Origin: Pediococcus pentosaceus
GTDB lineage: Bacteria; Bacillota; Bacilli; Lactobacillales; Lactobacillaceae
NCBI RefSeq assembly: GCF_001437285.1
Contig: NZ_JQBF01000010.1
Location: 1 to 34,391 of the forward strand
Reading direction: 5' to 3'
DNA: 34,391 nt
Part shown: one piece after another, positions 22,717 through 31,436 of the stretch
Layout: every line of letters begins with the position of its first letter
Position numbering within the stretch: the first letter of the stretch is position 1
Translations under genes and position numbers: made by a program
The notes under the pieces: generated by a model
Database searches by the model: none
Told to the model about the DNA's origin: nothing
Seen by the model: the letters and a program-made list of their open reading frames with translations, nothing else

Positions 22717-25700
22717 TTACTCCTTTTCTAGTTCAATCAATAAATCCCCCGTCTCGATTTGCATTTCAGGGGTAGCATAAATCTTCTTAATGGTTGCGTC
22801 GAAAGGTGCTCTTAACGCGGTCTCCATTTTCATCGCCTCAGTGACAATTAAGTTATCACCTTGCTGGACCTTTTGGCCAGCTTCTACTTGAACTTCAATG
22901 ACCGAGCCCGCCATAGTAGCTCCAATCTGTTCGGCTTTAGTAGGATCAGCTTTAATCTTCTTTGCTTTCGTTACCTGCGCATTAACATCATAAACAATCA
23001 CTTCTTCACTTTGTCCATTTATATCAAAGAAAAGTGACCTTTGGCCCGCCTCATCTGCTTCACTAATTTCTCGAAGGACAATAATGACCGATTTTCCGCG
23101 TCCCAATTGTAAATCAATGCGTTGACCAATATGCATTCCTTGGAAAAAGATTGGAGTATCTAGTAATGGTACTGGACCATATTCATTTTGACGTTGAATG
23201 TATTCGGTCATCACATCTGGATACATAATAAACGACATAACTTCTTCATCACTTGCTTGGTGACCTAAAACCTTAGTTGCCTGTTTACGAACTTGATCAA
23301 AATCAACTGGATCAGCTAAAGCTCCTGGTCGTACTATCAATGGGGTTTGCCCTTTTAGAATCACCTTTTGAAGCTGTTTTGGAAAACCACCCGCCGGTTG
23401 TCCTAAATCACCACGGAAAAAGTTTACCACTGATTCAGGAAAACTTAATTGTCCCTTATCGTTCATTACCATTTCGGGCGTCAAATCATTTTGGACCATG
23501 AATAGTGCCATATCGCCAACTACTTTAGAAGAAGGCGTAACCTTTGGAATATCGCCAAACATTTGATTGACGGTTGCGTACATTTCCTTAATCTCATCCC
23601 AACGCTTCCCCAAATGAACTGCATTAGCTTGCTGGCGCAGGTTGGTATACTGTCCACCAGGCATTTCAATTCGATAAATTTCAGTTTGTGGTCCATTTAA
23701 TTGGGTGCCAAATCCTTCGTAATATGGTCGAATTCCAGCCCAATATTCATCTAGTTTTTCCGCTTTTTGAATGTCTAAATCTGGTTGACGCTGGTTATTA
23801 GACAACGCATAGTAAAGAGATTGCATTGAGGGCTGAGAAGTCGTTCCCGCTAGCGCAGAAGTGGCAACGTCGACCACATCAACTCCAGCTCGTATTGCTT
23901 CAGAATATAAGAAAATACCGTTGCCTGTAGTATCGTGCGTATGCAAATGAATTGGCACATCCAGATGATTTTTTAACTCTGAAATTAATGCATAAGCAGC
24001 TTGTGGTTTTAAAATTCCTGACATATCTTTGATTCCAATAATATGAGCACCTGCTGCTTGGAGTTCTTGAGCCAAATCCACATAATATTTCAAATTATAT
24101 TTAGTACGATTAGTATCTAAAATATCTCCAGTATATGCCATGGCTGCTTCAGCCACTTTTCCATTATCACGCACCCGTTGGATAGATTCTTCAAGCTGTG
24201 GAACCCAATTAAGGGAATCAAAGATTCGGAAAACATCAATTCCATTTTTGGCAGCCAATCGAATAAATTCGTCAATGGCGTTGTCTGGATAATTTTGATA
24301 CCCTACTGCATTTGACCCACGTAAAAGCATTTGGAGCATCGTATTTGGCATTTTAGCCCGCAATTGTTGGAGTCTTACCCATGGATCCTCACCTAGGAAC
24401 CGATAAGCAACATCAAAGGTCGCACCGCCCCAAACTTCAGCTGAAAATAGGTTAGGCAGACCTTTCTGGACTTGATCGGCAATTTCTACCATGTCTTTGG
24501 TCCGCATTCGCGTAGCAAATAATGATTGGTGGGCATCCCGCATGGTCGTATCGGTTAGCAAGACCTGCTTTTGTTTTAACAGCCAATTGATCATGGCATC
24601 AGGTCCCTTACTATCCAAGATCTGTTTCGCATTTTCATGCGGTACTTGTGCTTCAAAATGTGGACGGACTGGCCGAGTTAACACTACTGGATTCTGCTTT
24701 TCTAAGCCTGGATAACCATTGATGGTAGTATTAGCAATGTAATTCAAAAGTTGAGTAACTACCGGGGTTTCAGCTTTTAAATCAAAGAGTTCTGGTGTCT
24801 CATCCACAAAGGTTGTCGGAGCTAATTCCGATCTAAAAATAGGATGATGAATTAATTTCTTTAAAAATGGAATATTAGTTTTAACCCCAGCAATTACAAA
24901 TTCATTGAGCACCCGATCCATCTTTACCAAGGCTTCGTCAAAAGTTGGCGCATGGACAATTGCCTTGGTCAGAAGTGAGTCATAATGCGGAGTTACAATG
25001 GCTCCAGCAAAGGCATTTCCAGCATCCAATCTCACACCTGTTCCACCAGGTGAACGATATGTCTGGATTCTACCGACATCTGGAATAAAGTTATTCATTG
25101 GATCTTCAGTGGTAATTCGGGCTTGAATTGCCACTCCCACAGCTTCAATTTGGGCTTGTTGAGGAACACCGATTTCTTCGTGTAATCTTTGACCTTCAGC
25201 AACCTTAATTTGGGTTTGCACAATATCGATTCCCGTGACTTCTTCGGTAACTGTATGTTCAACCTGAATTCGTGGATTCACTTCCATAAAGTAAAATTGA
25301 TTACCTTCTACCAAAAACTCAATGGTTGCAGCGTTACTATAATTGACCGACTTCAATAATTTTAAAGCAGCTTTTCTTATTTGATCACGGACGGTGGCAG
25401 AAATTCCCACCGCTGGAGCAAATTCAATGATTTTTTGATGGCGTCGCTGAATCGATGAATTTCGTTCATACAAATGAACCATCTCACCGTGTTCATCCGC
25501 GACTACTTGAACCTCAATATGGATTGGATCAACTAAGTAACGTTCTAGGTAAATCTCATCGTCACCAAAAGACGAAGAAGCTTCTGACTGAGCCATCTTA
25601 AATGCTTCGCGCATCTCTTGTTGATGATGTACAATCCGCATCCCTTTTCCGCCGCCACCTGCCGCTGACTTAACAAATATAGGATAGCCAAATTGCTCTG

Positions 25701-26142
25701 CAAAATTTAGCGCGTCATCGACATCTTTAACTGGTTTTTCCGTTCCCGGAATAGTTGGTACACCGGCCTTAATGGCTGCATTTTTAGCTTGTAATTTATC
25801 ACCAAACATTTCTAGTAATTCGGGTCGAGGTCCAATGAACTTAATCCCAGCTGCTTCAACTGCTCGCGCAAATACAGCATTTTCCGACAAAAATCCATAG
25901 CCGGGGTGAATTGCATCAATATTATTTTCTTTTGCAATACGAATAATGTCATCAATATTTAAATATGCTCCAATTGGATCACTATCTTCACCAACTTGGT
26001 AAGCTTCATCTGCTTTAAAGCGATGCATAGAAAATTCATCCGCTTTAGCATAAATTGCTACAGCTGTTTTTCCGAGTTCATGCGTTGCCCGAATAATTCG
26101 GGTCGCAATTTCGCCTCGGTTGGCAATTAAAATACGGTGCAT
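22717..26142 (-). CDS. pyc: Pyruvate carboxylase
   Basis: A 1141-residue multidomain biotin enzyme of normal length. The biotin carboxylase domain covers about residues 1-450, with RGEIATRIIRA and the ATP-grasp glycine loop KSAAGGGGKGMRI; EVNPRIQVEHTVTE is the catalytic strand. The carboxyltransferase barrel spans about 530-800, with DTTMRDAHQSLFATRMRT and the metal-binding HLHTHDTTGNG. A PYC/OADA domain precedes the C-terminal biotinyl domain, where EAMKMET carries the biotinylated Lys1105. It fixes bicarbonate onto pyruvate to give oxaloacetate; most lactobacilli lack a full citric acid cycle, so the product probably serves aspartate synthesis. ATG 26142 has GGGAGG six bases upstream. It forms a two-gene operon with the aminotransferase. 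Confidence 0.98.
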   Translation of the reverse strand: MHRILIANRGEIATRIIRATHELGKTAVAIYAKADEFSMHRFKADEAYQVGEDSDPIGAYLNIDDIIRIAKENNIDAIHPGYGFLSENAVFARAVEAAGIKFIGPRPELLEMFGDKLQAKNAAIKAGVPTIPGTEKPVKDVDDALNFAEQFGYPIFVKSAAGGGGKGMRIVHHQQEMREAFKMAQSEASSSFGDDEIYLERYLVDPIHIEVQVVADEHGEMVHLYERNSSIQRRHQKIIEFAPAVGISATVRDQIRKAALKLLKSVNYSNAATIEFLVEGNQFYFMEVNPRIQVEHTVTEEVTGIDIVQTQIKVAEGQRLHEEIGVPQQAQIEAVGVAIQARITTEDPMNNFIPDVGRIQTYRSPGGTGVRLDAGNAFAGAIVTPHYDSLLTKAIVHAPTFDEALVKMDRVLNEFVIAGVKTNIPFLKKLIHHPIFRSELAPTTFVDETPELFDLKAETPVVTQLLNYIANTTINGYPGLEKQNPVVLTRPVRPHFEAQVPHENAKQILDSKGPDAMINWLLKQKQVLLTDTTMRDAHQSLFATRMRTKDMVEIADQVQKGLPNLFSAEVWGGATFDVAYRFLGEDPWVRLQQLRAKMPNTMLQMLLRGSNAVGYQNYPDNAIDEFIRLAAKNGIDVFRIFDSLNWVPQLEESIQRVRDNGKVAEAAMAYTGDILDTNRTKYNLKYYVDLAQELQAAGAHIIGIKDMSGILKPQAAYALISELKNHLDVPIHLHTHDTTGNGIFLYSEAIRAGVDVVDVATSALAGTTSQPSMQSLYYALSNNQRQPDLDIQKAEKLDEYWAGIRPYYEGFGTQLNGPQTEIYRIEMPGGQYTNLRQQANAVHLGKRWDEIKEMYATVNQMFGDIPKVTPSSKVVGDMALFMVQNDLTPEMVMNDKGQLSFPESVVNFFRGDLGQPAGGFPKQLQKVILKGQTPLIVRPGALADPVDFDQVRKQATKVLGHQASDEEVMSFIMYPDVMTEYIQRQNEYGPVPLLDTPIFFQGMHIGQRIDLQLGRGKSVIIVLREISEADEAGQRSLFFDINGQSEEVIVYDVNAQVTKAKKIKADPTKAEQIGATMAGSVIEVQVEAGQKVQQGDNLIVTEAMKMETALRAPFDATIKKIYATPEMQIETGDLLIELEKE

Positions 26143-26193
26143 AGTGGACCTCCCTAATTAAATTGTTCGTGATTTAATCAATATTTAATGTTC

Positions 26194-26202
26194 ATTGTAT
26201 CA
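26194..26202 (-). promoter_or_regulatory. Extended -10 element for pyc
   Basis: The minus strand reads TGA-TACAAT, the same element as before metG, 52 bases before the pyc start. The -35 position (CAACAA) is poor. Confidence 0.5.
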
Positions 26203-26238
26203 AATTAAACGGGTCTTGTTGTGTAATTTGCTAAATAA

Positions 26239-26283
26239 AAAAACTAAACTTAGAATTTGATGAAAATTCTAAGTTTAGTTTTT
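26239..26283 (-). terminator. Terminator of the cation/proton antiporter gene
   Basis: A perfect 20-pair stem (arms 26239-26258 and 26264-26283) with a five-base loop, followed on the minus strand by T. The stop codon of the antiporter gene lies within the first arm. Confidence 0.92.
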
Positions 26284-27442
26284 AAGCATGAGTAGCTGCT
26301 TTATTTTTCTTAATAGCATCCTTCAAAATAAACGGTGCAATGAGGGTAACCAAAACAATCACTAATACAATTGCTGAATAATAAGTTTCACTCATTAAAT
26401 GTTCACCATAACCAATTTGTAAAGTAATTAGCGCCATCTCGCCACGGGAAATCATTCCAGCTCCAATTACCCCACTACTAGTTAAATCAAATCCCGACAT
26501 TCGAGCTCCTAATCCACAACCAAATAATTTGGTAATAGTGGCTAAAATAGTTAATACCACAATTAGTCCCAGTACAGTTTGAAGTCCATCAAAATTCATT
26601 GATAAACCAACACTAACGAAGAAAACTGGAATAAAGATAGCATAACCAATTGGTTCAATGCTCTCATTGATTTCATCATCTTCATCGGTTAACGAAACGG
26701 CTACTCCCGCAAAAAATGCGCCGATCGCTCCGCTCAAACCGGCTACATCAGCCAGCCATGCTAAACCTAAACAAATAATAATCGTCATCACTGGGCGCGA
26801 AGCCGTAATAAACAGTTGGTCTGAAAGGCGCATAAGCATCGGAACCACCCATTTTCCGATCACATATACTCCAATGAAGAATAACACTTGATAAAAGATG
26901 GCCATCCCCACGTTTGAATTGGATCCCGATTTAGAACTAGTCAACGCAATCATAACACCTAGTAATAAAACTCCAATAATATCATCGGCTACAGCCGCCC
27001 CCAAAATGGTGGCCCCCTCTTTAGTATTTAGGGTGTGATATTCCTTTAAGACTTCCACAGAAATACTAACTGAAGTAGCTGAAAAGATGACCCCGATGAA
27101 TAGTGCTTCCATCGGATGGACTCCAAAAAGAAGGCTCGCGCCACCGACTAATACAATGGGTAAAACTACCCCTAATATCGCAACTACCAGCGCCGGCTTG
27201 ATGTATTTTTTCAACATTTTCAGATCACTTTCTAGTCCTGCTAGAAACATCAGGATAATTACCCCGATTTCTGAAAACACTGATATCAATTCGTCTGAAT
27301 GAATAATCCCTAAAATTCCAGGCCCTAAAATAATTCCGACCAATAATTGTCCTACAACTGCAGGAAATCCCATTCGTTGAGCAAAATGACCAGCTAAAAG
27401 GGTCAGTACTAAAATTAGTACAAGCACGCCCACGAACTCCAT
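26282..27442 (-). CDS. Cation:proton antiporter, CPA2 family
   Basis: A 386-residue protein with about 12-13 membrane segments. GQLLVGIILGPGILG (31-45) is the typical early motif. The ion-binding pair is in AVADDIIGV (Asp153, Asp154), the two-aspartate form associated with electrogenic Na+/H+ exchange in CPA2. IFSATSVSISVEVL and GAGMISRGEMALI are further family blocks. There is no C-terminal NAD-binding RCK domain, so it is the short, NapA-like form rather than a KefB-type protein. It would move Na+ or K+ against protons and help pH and salt balance. ATG 27442 has AAAGGAA upstream. It is a single-gene unit next to an osmoprotectant transporter operon. Confidence 0.9.
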   Translation of the reverse strand: MEFVGVLVLILVLTLLAGHFAQRMGFPAVVGQLLVGIILGPGILGIIHSDELISVFSEIGVIILMFLAGLESDLKMLKKYIKPALVVAILGVVLPIVLVGGASLLFGVHPMEALFIGVIFSATSVSISVEVLKEYHTLNTKEGATILGAAVADDIIGVLLLGVMIALTSSKSGSNSNVGMAIFYQVLFFIGVYVIGKWVVPMLMRLSDQLFITASRPVMTIIICLGLAWLADVAGLSGAIGAFFAGVAVSLTDEDDEINESIEPIGYAIFIPVFFVSVGLSMNFDGLQTVLGLIVVLTILATITKLFGCGLGARMSGFDLTSSGVIGAGMISRGEMALITLQIGYGEHLMSETYYSAIVLVIVLVTLIAPFILKDAIKKNKAATHA

Positions 27443-27472
27443 TAAACCACGTTCCTTTCAAAATAAAGCTAA

Positions 27473-27481
27473 ATTATAACA
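27473..27481 (-). promoter_or_regulatory. Extended -10 element for the antiporter gene
   Basis: The minus strand reads TG-T-TATAAT, a perfect extended -10, 31 bases before the start; no clear -35. Confidence 0.5.
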
Positions 27482-27498
27482 ATCACTAATTAAGTATA

Positions 27499-28833
27499 CT
27501 ACATATAGCCTAAATCACTGGCTTCCGTAGGATAAGCTAAGATTTGATTGTTGATTTGATCTACTAATCCCCCTTGATTAATAATCATCGTTAAATCATT
27601 AATTAGATGTTCCGCTTCACTACTCATTGTAATTGCACCAACAATTTTTCCACTGGACTTTTCATGAATAACACTAATTTTAGCGAACGGATCTTGTAAA
27701 CGCCGATAAGTAAACCACTCTGTCATCTCCGCTGTCTTTATTTCATATTGTTCTGGATGTTGCTGCGCCTCATCCAATTCAACTCCTACCTTAGCCAATT
27801 TAGGCATTCCGTATACTACGGTAGGGATTGCTGGATAATCAATCGCTGCTTGGGTTGCATTCGTTAGCTTTTTAGCCAAATAACGGGCTTCAAATCCAGA
27901 TACTGGAGTCAGTTTAGGAAGCGCCTTGGAAACAACGTCCCCCATCGCATAGATATTATCAACCGATGTTTCCAAATACTCATTAACTACGATTCCACCA
28001 CGATCAGTTTGTACACCAATCTTTTCCAAATTTAAACTATCATCATTGGGTTTTCTCCCAGCTGTAACAAAAACCTGATCAACGATTTGCTTGAAACCTT
28101 GTCCATCACTCAACTCAAACCGTTCATCCTTAGGTTCTACCCGCTTTAAATCAATTCCTAAGTGAACTTCAACTCCTTGAGTTTTAAGTTGATCGATTAA
28201 GTCATCGACATATGCTTTAGGAAAAGCTTTTAATGGGCGTTGATTATGATGAATAATGTGTACCTTAGCCCCTGCGCCACTAGCAATCATCGCCAATTCA
28301 AATGCTATATATCCTCCACCGACCAAGGCCAGTTCATTTGGTAGATGATCCATCTTTAAGAAATCTGTACTAGTCTGCATCATCTCTTGATTTTCAATAT
28401 TTGTTAATCGACCAGGGCGTTGTCCCGTTGCAATCACAAATTTTTCACTGGTGATGGTTGTTTGATCGATTTTCAAGGTATGTTGGTCAATAAATTCAGC
28501 ATGCCCATCATAAACATCGATTTGAGCGTCCGTTAAACCTGAACGGCTGCTTTTAGAAACTGGATCTGTAAATGTTTTTTCAAATTGCATTAAAGCCGGC
28601 CAATCAATTTGAGTTTCATTTTTAATTCCATTACCAAGCAAATATTGATTTTGTTTTTTAGCTTCAATCGCTGCTAATAGAACCTTTTTAGGGTCGCATC
28701 CTCGATTGGGACACGTTCCACCCCAAAGATTTTCTTCAACAACTGCCACTTCCAACCCCGCTTCTTTTAAAGGATAAGCTAATCCTAATCCACCAGGTCC
28801 TGCTCCAATAATCACAACGTCATACTTTTTCAT
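27499..28833 (-). CDS. Pyridine nucleotide-disulfide oxidoreductase, glutathione reductase-like, with altered C-terminal motif
   Basis: A 444-residue flavoprotein. VVIIGAGPGGLGLA (6-19) binds FAD, GGTCPNRGC holds the redox pair Cys41 and Cys46, and LALVGGGYIAFELAMIASG is the NAD(P) Rossmann loop. YAMGDV contacts FAD, and the dimerisation domain covers the last 110 residues. The family's catalytic His-Pro pair near the C-terminus should read HPT followed by Glu; here it is AYPTEAS, so Tyr434 stands in the His position. The disulfide and both nucleotide sites are intact, so it is probably active, but the substrate is uncertain. ATG 28833 has GGGAGG eight bases upstream. It lies 14 bases after the ABC ATPase gene, as the third gene of the osmoprotectant operon. 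Confidence 0.88.
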   Translation of the reverse strand: MKKYDVVIIGAGPGGLGLAYPLKEAGLEVAVVEENLWGGTCPNRGCDPKKVLLAAIEAKKQNQYLLGNGIKNETQIDWPALMQFEKTFTDPVSKSSRSGLTDAQIDVYDGHAEFIDQHTLKIDQTTITSEKFVIATGQRPGRLTNIENQEMMQTSTDFLKMDHLPNELALVGGGYIAFELAMIASGAGAKVHIIHHNQRPLKAFPKAYVDDLIDQLKTQGVEVHLGIDLKRVEPKDERFELSDGQGFKQIVDQVFVTAGRKPNDDSLNLEKIGVQTDRGGIVVNEYLETSVDNIYAMGDVVSKALPKLTPVSGFEARYLAKKLTNATQAAIDYPAIPTVVYGMPKLAKVGVELDEAQQHPEQYEIKTAEMTEWFTYRRLQDPFAKISVIHEKSSGKIVGAITMSSEAEHLINDLTMIINQGGLVDQINNQILAYPTEASDLGYM

Positions 28834-28847
28834 TTAATTTACCTCCC

Positions 28848-29813
28848 TCAATGTTTGGTTTCACTCAAATACCTAAATAATGATGCTCGGTCAACCCAAC
28901 TAACCGTTGATTTATCTTCATCTACTACTTTTAATATTTCTACTTCAGCCATTGCTGCAAAAGCTTTTTCTAAAGTATCTTTAGCATTAATTTCAAATAT
29001 TGGTTCTGTCCCATGCGGTTCTGAAATTTCAAAGCCCGTTCGAATAATTTTTTCAATAGGTGTCTTATATAGATTTTTACCCACCGTAGCAGAGAAGAAA
29101 TTCTCCACAAAAGCATTTTCCGGATTCTGTGCAATTTCCTTTGGGGTGGCGACTTGCAATAATTTACCATCGTTCATAACCCCAATTCGATCTCCTAGTT
29201 TTAAAGCTTCATCCATATCATGGGTAACAAATACAATCGTATTCTTCAACTTTTGATGTAACTTCAAAACCAAATCTTGTAATTGATTTCGCACTAATGG
29301 ATCTAACGCACTAAAAGGTTCATCAAACAGGACGACTGGTGGTTCTGAAGCAATCGCCCGTAAAATCCCAATGCGTTGCTGTTCACCACCCGAAAGATCA
29401 CTGGGGTGGCGATTTCGATACTTTTCAGGATCAAGATCAACATCACCAAGGAGTTGATCTATCCGTCTTTTTATATCCTCTTTTTTAAAGTGTTTCATTT
29501 CAGGGATTAACGCAATATTTTGTTCAACGGTCATCGTGGGAAACAATGCAATTTGTTGTAGAACATATCCTACATTCAGACGCAGCTCTCGGAGATTGTA
29601 ATCTTTAATCTTCTTACCATTGAACAAGATATCGCCTTCTGTTTGAACGAAAAGTTGATTAATCATCTTGAGTGTCGTAGTTTTTCCGCTACCGGAAGTT
29701 CCCACTAGGACAAAAATTTCACCTCCTTGAACTTCGAAACTAATATCTTTAATTACGCTATGATTTCCAAAATCCTTTTTCACATGTTGAAATTCGATCA
29801 TTGTTTTAGCCAC
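28848..29813 (-). CDS. Osmoprotectant ABC transporter ATPase (OpuCA/ProV-like)
   Basis: A 321-residue ATPase. GTSGSGKT (38-45, Lys44) is Walker A, LQQIALFPTMTVEQNI covers the Q loop, LSGGEQQ (140-146) is the ABC signature, VLFDE (161-165) is Walker B, and FVTHD is the switch His. After the ATPase core, about 80 residues remain, with the final SWVDRASLFRYL typical of a CBS motif; there is room for one CBS-type unit rather than the usual tandem pair, which senses ionic strength in OpuA. The start is GTG 29813, nine bases from AGGAGA; its G is shared with the last base of the preceding TAG stop. An internal ATG at 29801 lacks a ribosome site. It energises the adjacent permease for betaine, carnitine or choline uptake. 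Confidence 0.9.
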   Translation of the reverse strand: MAKTMIEFQHVKKDFGNHSVIKDISFEVQGGEIFVLVGTSGSGKTTTLKMINQLFVQTEGDILFNGKKIKDYNLRELRLNVGYVLQQIALFPTMTVEQNIALIPEMKHFKKEDIKRRIDQLLGDVDLDPEKYRNRHPSDLSGGEQQRIGILRAIASEPPVVLFDEPFSALDPLVRNQLQDLVLKLHQKLKNTIVFVTHDMDEALKLGDRIGVMNDGKLLQVATPKEIAQNPENAFVENFFSATVGKNLYKTPIEKIIRTGFEISEPHGTEPIFEINAKDTLEKAFAAMAEVEILKVVDEDKSTVSWVDRASLFRYLSETKH

Positions 29814-31342
29814 TATTTTCCGTCTCCTTTCAACAAACCTTTTTTAACTAAGTATTGATAAGCCACTACATCAGCTGATTTCTTTTGTACATTAACTTCA
29901 TAATTCATTTCTTGCATTTCCGATTCTGAAATTTTACCGGCTAACCGATTAAGTGCTTTGACGACTTGCGGATGTTTATTGGCAAAGCTCGTTTTCATTA
30001 AGGGCGCCCCTTGATATGGAGGGAAAACATGTTGATCATCTTTTAAAGTCGTTAAATTCAATTGCTTTATTTGACTATCGGTAGAATAAGCATCAGCAAC
30101 ATTAATCTGCCCGTTTTTAATGGCGGAATAGCGTAAGGAAGCCTGCATTGAACGAACTGGAAAATCTAATTCGTAAGCCTTTTTAATTCCTACCCAACCA
30201 TCTTTACGATGAATAAACTCTAAGGTCATGCCACCTTTTAACTGATTTTCAATATTTTTTAAATCTGAGATTGTTTTTAAATCATTTTTCTTGGCAAAAT
30301 CCTTTTTAACCACAAGGGCATTCGTATTTTGATATTTCATCGGTTGCAGGTAATCCATTTGGAATTGTTGTTTCAATAATCGTTGGGCATCTAAGTAAGT
30401 TTGATGCGCACTCGTTTTTTGAGTAGGGGCTTTCTTCACCAATGTTTCTAAAACCGTTCCTGTAAATTCAGGATAAATATCAATTTTATTTGATTTTAAA
30501 GCGTTGAATAAAAAGGTGGTTTCACCAAAATTTTGTTTCAATACCACTTTAGTTCGTGGACTTTCTTGCTCAATTAAATCCTTATACATATTAATAAGAA
30601 TATCCGGTTCTGCTCCTAATTTTCCGGCAATCGTAATGGTTTCAGTTTTAGGCATTACCAATCGCGTGATAGAAATCCCAGCTGCCCCGATCACTAATAC
30701 TGCTAAGGTGATAAGCATCTTCTTAATTGATAAACGCTGAACGACGCTGATGAGTGCACTTAATATAATCGCTAAAAGGGCTGAACTAATTGCCCCAACT
30801 AAAATTAGTTGTGGGTCATTCCGGTTGATCCCGAGCAGAATGAAATTTCCCAAGCCCCCTGCTCCAATTAAAGCTGCTAGCGTTGCCGTTCCAATAATCA
30901 ATACCAGTCCGGTTCGAATTCCAGAAATAATGACTGGCATCGCTGTTGGTAATTCAACTCGGAAAAGTTTTTGTGAACGACGCATTCCAAAAGCGTCCGC
31001 AGCTTCCTCTAAGGAAGGATCAATTTCTGTAATTCCTACATATGTGCTTTGAAAAATTGGTAACAAAGCGTAAATTACCAATGCAATTACGGCGGGTACA
31101 CTGCCAATCCCCACCAAAGGAATCAATAACCCCAGCAGTGCTAAAGAAGGGATTGTTTGTAAAACTCCCGTGACTTGTAATAATAATTCTGCAACTTTGC
31201 GATGATGGGTAGCCCAAATTGCTAATGGCATCGCAATTAAAATCGCAATTAATAATGATAGAACTGAAATTCCAATATGCTGAAGTAGCGCCTGTCCTAA
31301 CTCACCTTTTTGTTCAGCAAAAGTTTGTATTAATGCTCTCAT
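29813..31342 (-). CDS. Osmoprotectant ABC transporter permease-substrate-binding fusion (OpuCB/CC type)
   Basis: A 509-residue fusion protein. Residues 1-220 are a BPD-type permease with about six membrane segments and the EAADAFGMRRSQ coupling loop (EAA motif). A short membrane anchor at about residues 210-232 then leads to an extracytoplasmic binding domain, which begins near TITIAGKLGAEPDILIN and includes IDIYPEFTGT and NVADAYSTDSQI, typical of the OpuCC/OsmF quaternary-amine family. Such fusions are normal in lactobacilli and lactococci. The protein takes up compatible solutes such as glycine betaine, carnitine or choline under salt stress. ATG 31342 has only a weak GAG-type site. It is the first gene of an operon with the ATPase (one-base overlap) and the disulfide reductase. 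Confidence 0.93.
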   Translation of the reverse strand: MRALIQTFAEQKGELGQALLQHIGISVLSLLIAILIAMPLAIWATHHRKVAELLLQVTGVLQTIPSLALLGLLIPLVGIGSVPAVIALVIYALLPIFQSTYVGITEIDPSLEEAADAFGMRRSQKLFRVELPTAMPVIISGIRTGLVLIIGTATLAALIGAGGLGNFILLGINRNDPQLILVGAISSALLAIILSALISVVQRLSIKKMLITLAVLVIGAAGISITRLVMPKTETITIAGKLGAEPDILINMYKDLIEQESPRTKVVLKQNFGETTFLFNALKSNKIDIYPEFTGTVLETLVKKAPTQKTSAHQTYLDAQRLLKQQFQMDYLQPMKYQNTNALVVKKDFAKKNDLKTISDLKNIENQLKGGMTLEFIHRKDGWVGIKKAYELDFPVRSMQASLRYSAIKNGQINVADAYSTDSQIKQLNLTTLKDDQHVFPPYQGAPLMKTSFANKHPQVVKALNRLAGKISESEMQEMNYEVNVQKKSADVVAYQYLVKKGLLKGDGK

Positions 31343-31386
31343 CTTCTCAACTTCTTTACGCTTATTTAATATTTAAATTATCTCAT

Positions 31387-31433
31387 AAAAAAAATGGTGT
31401 CCCTAACAAAAAGCCTGGTTAGAGGGCACCACT
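31387..31433 (-). terminator. Terminator of codA
   Basis: On the minus strand GGTGCCCTCTAAC pairs with GTTAGGGACACC (one mismatch and one bulge) followed by eight T. It starts three bases after the codA stop, and separates codBA from the transporter operon. Confidence 0.85.
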
Positions 31434-31436
31434 TAG

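Noticed and set aside
28855-29256. 133-codon open frame opposite the ABC ATPase gene
   Set aside because: It is antisense to a clear ATPase with Walker motifs, has no ribosome site and no family pattern.
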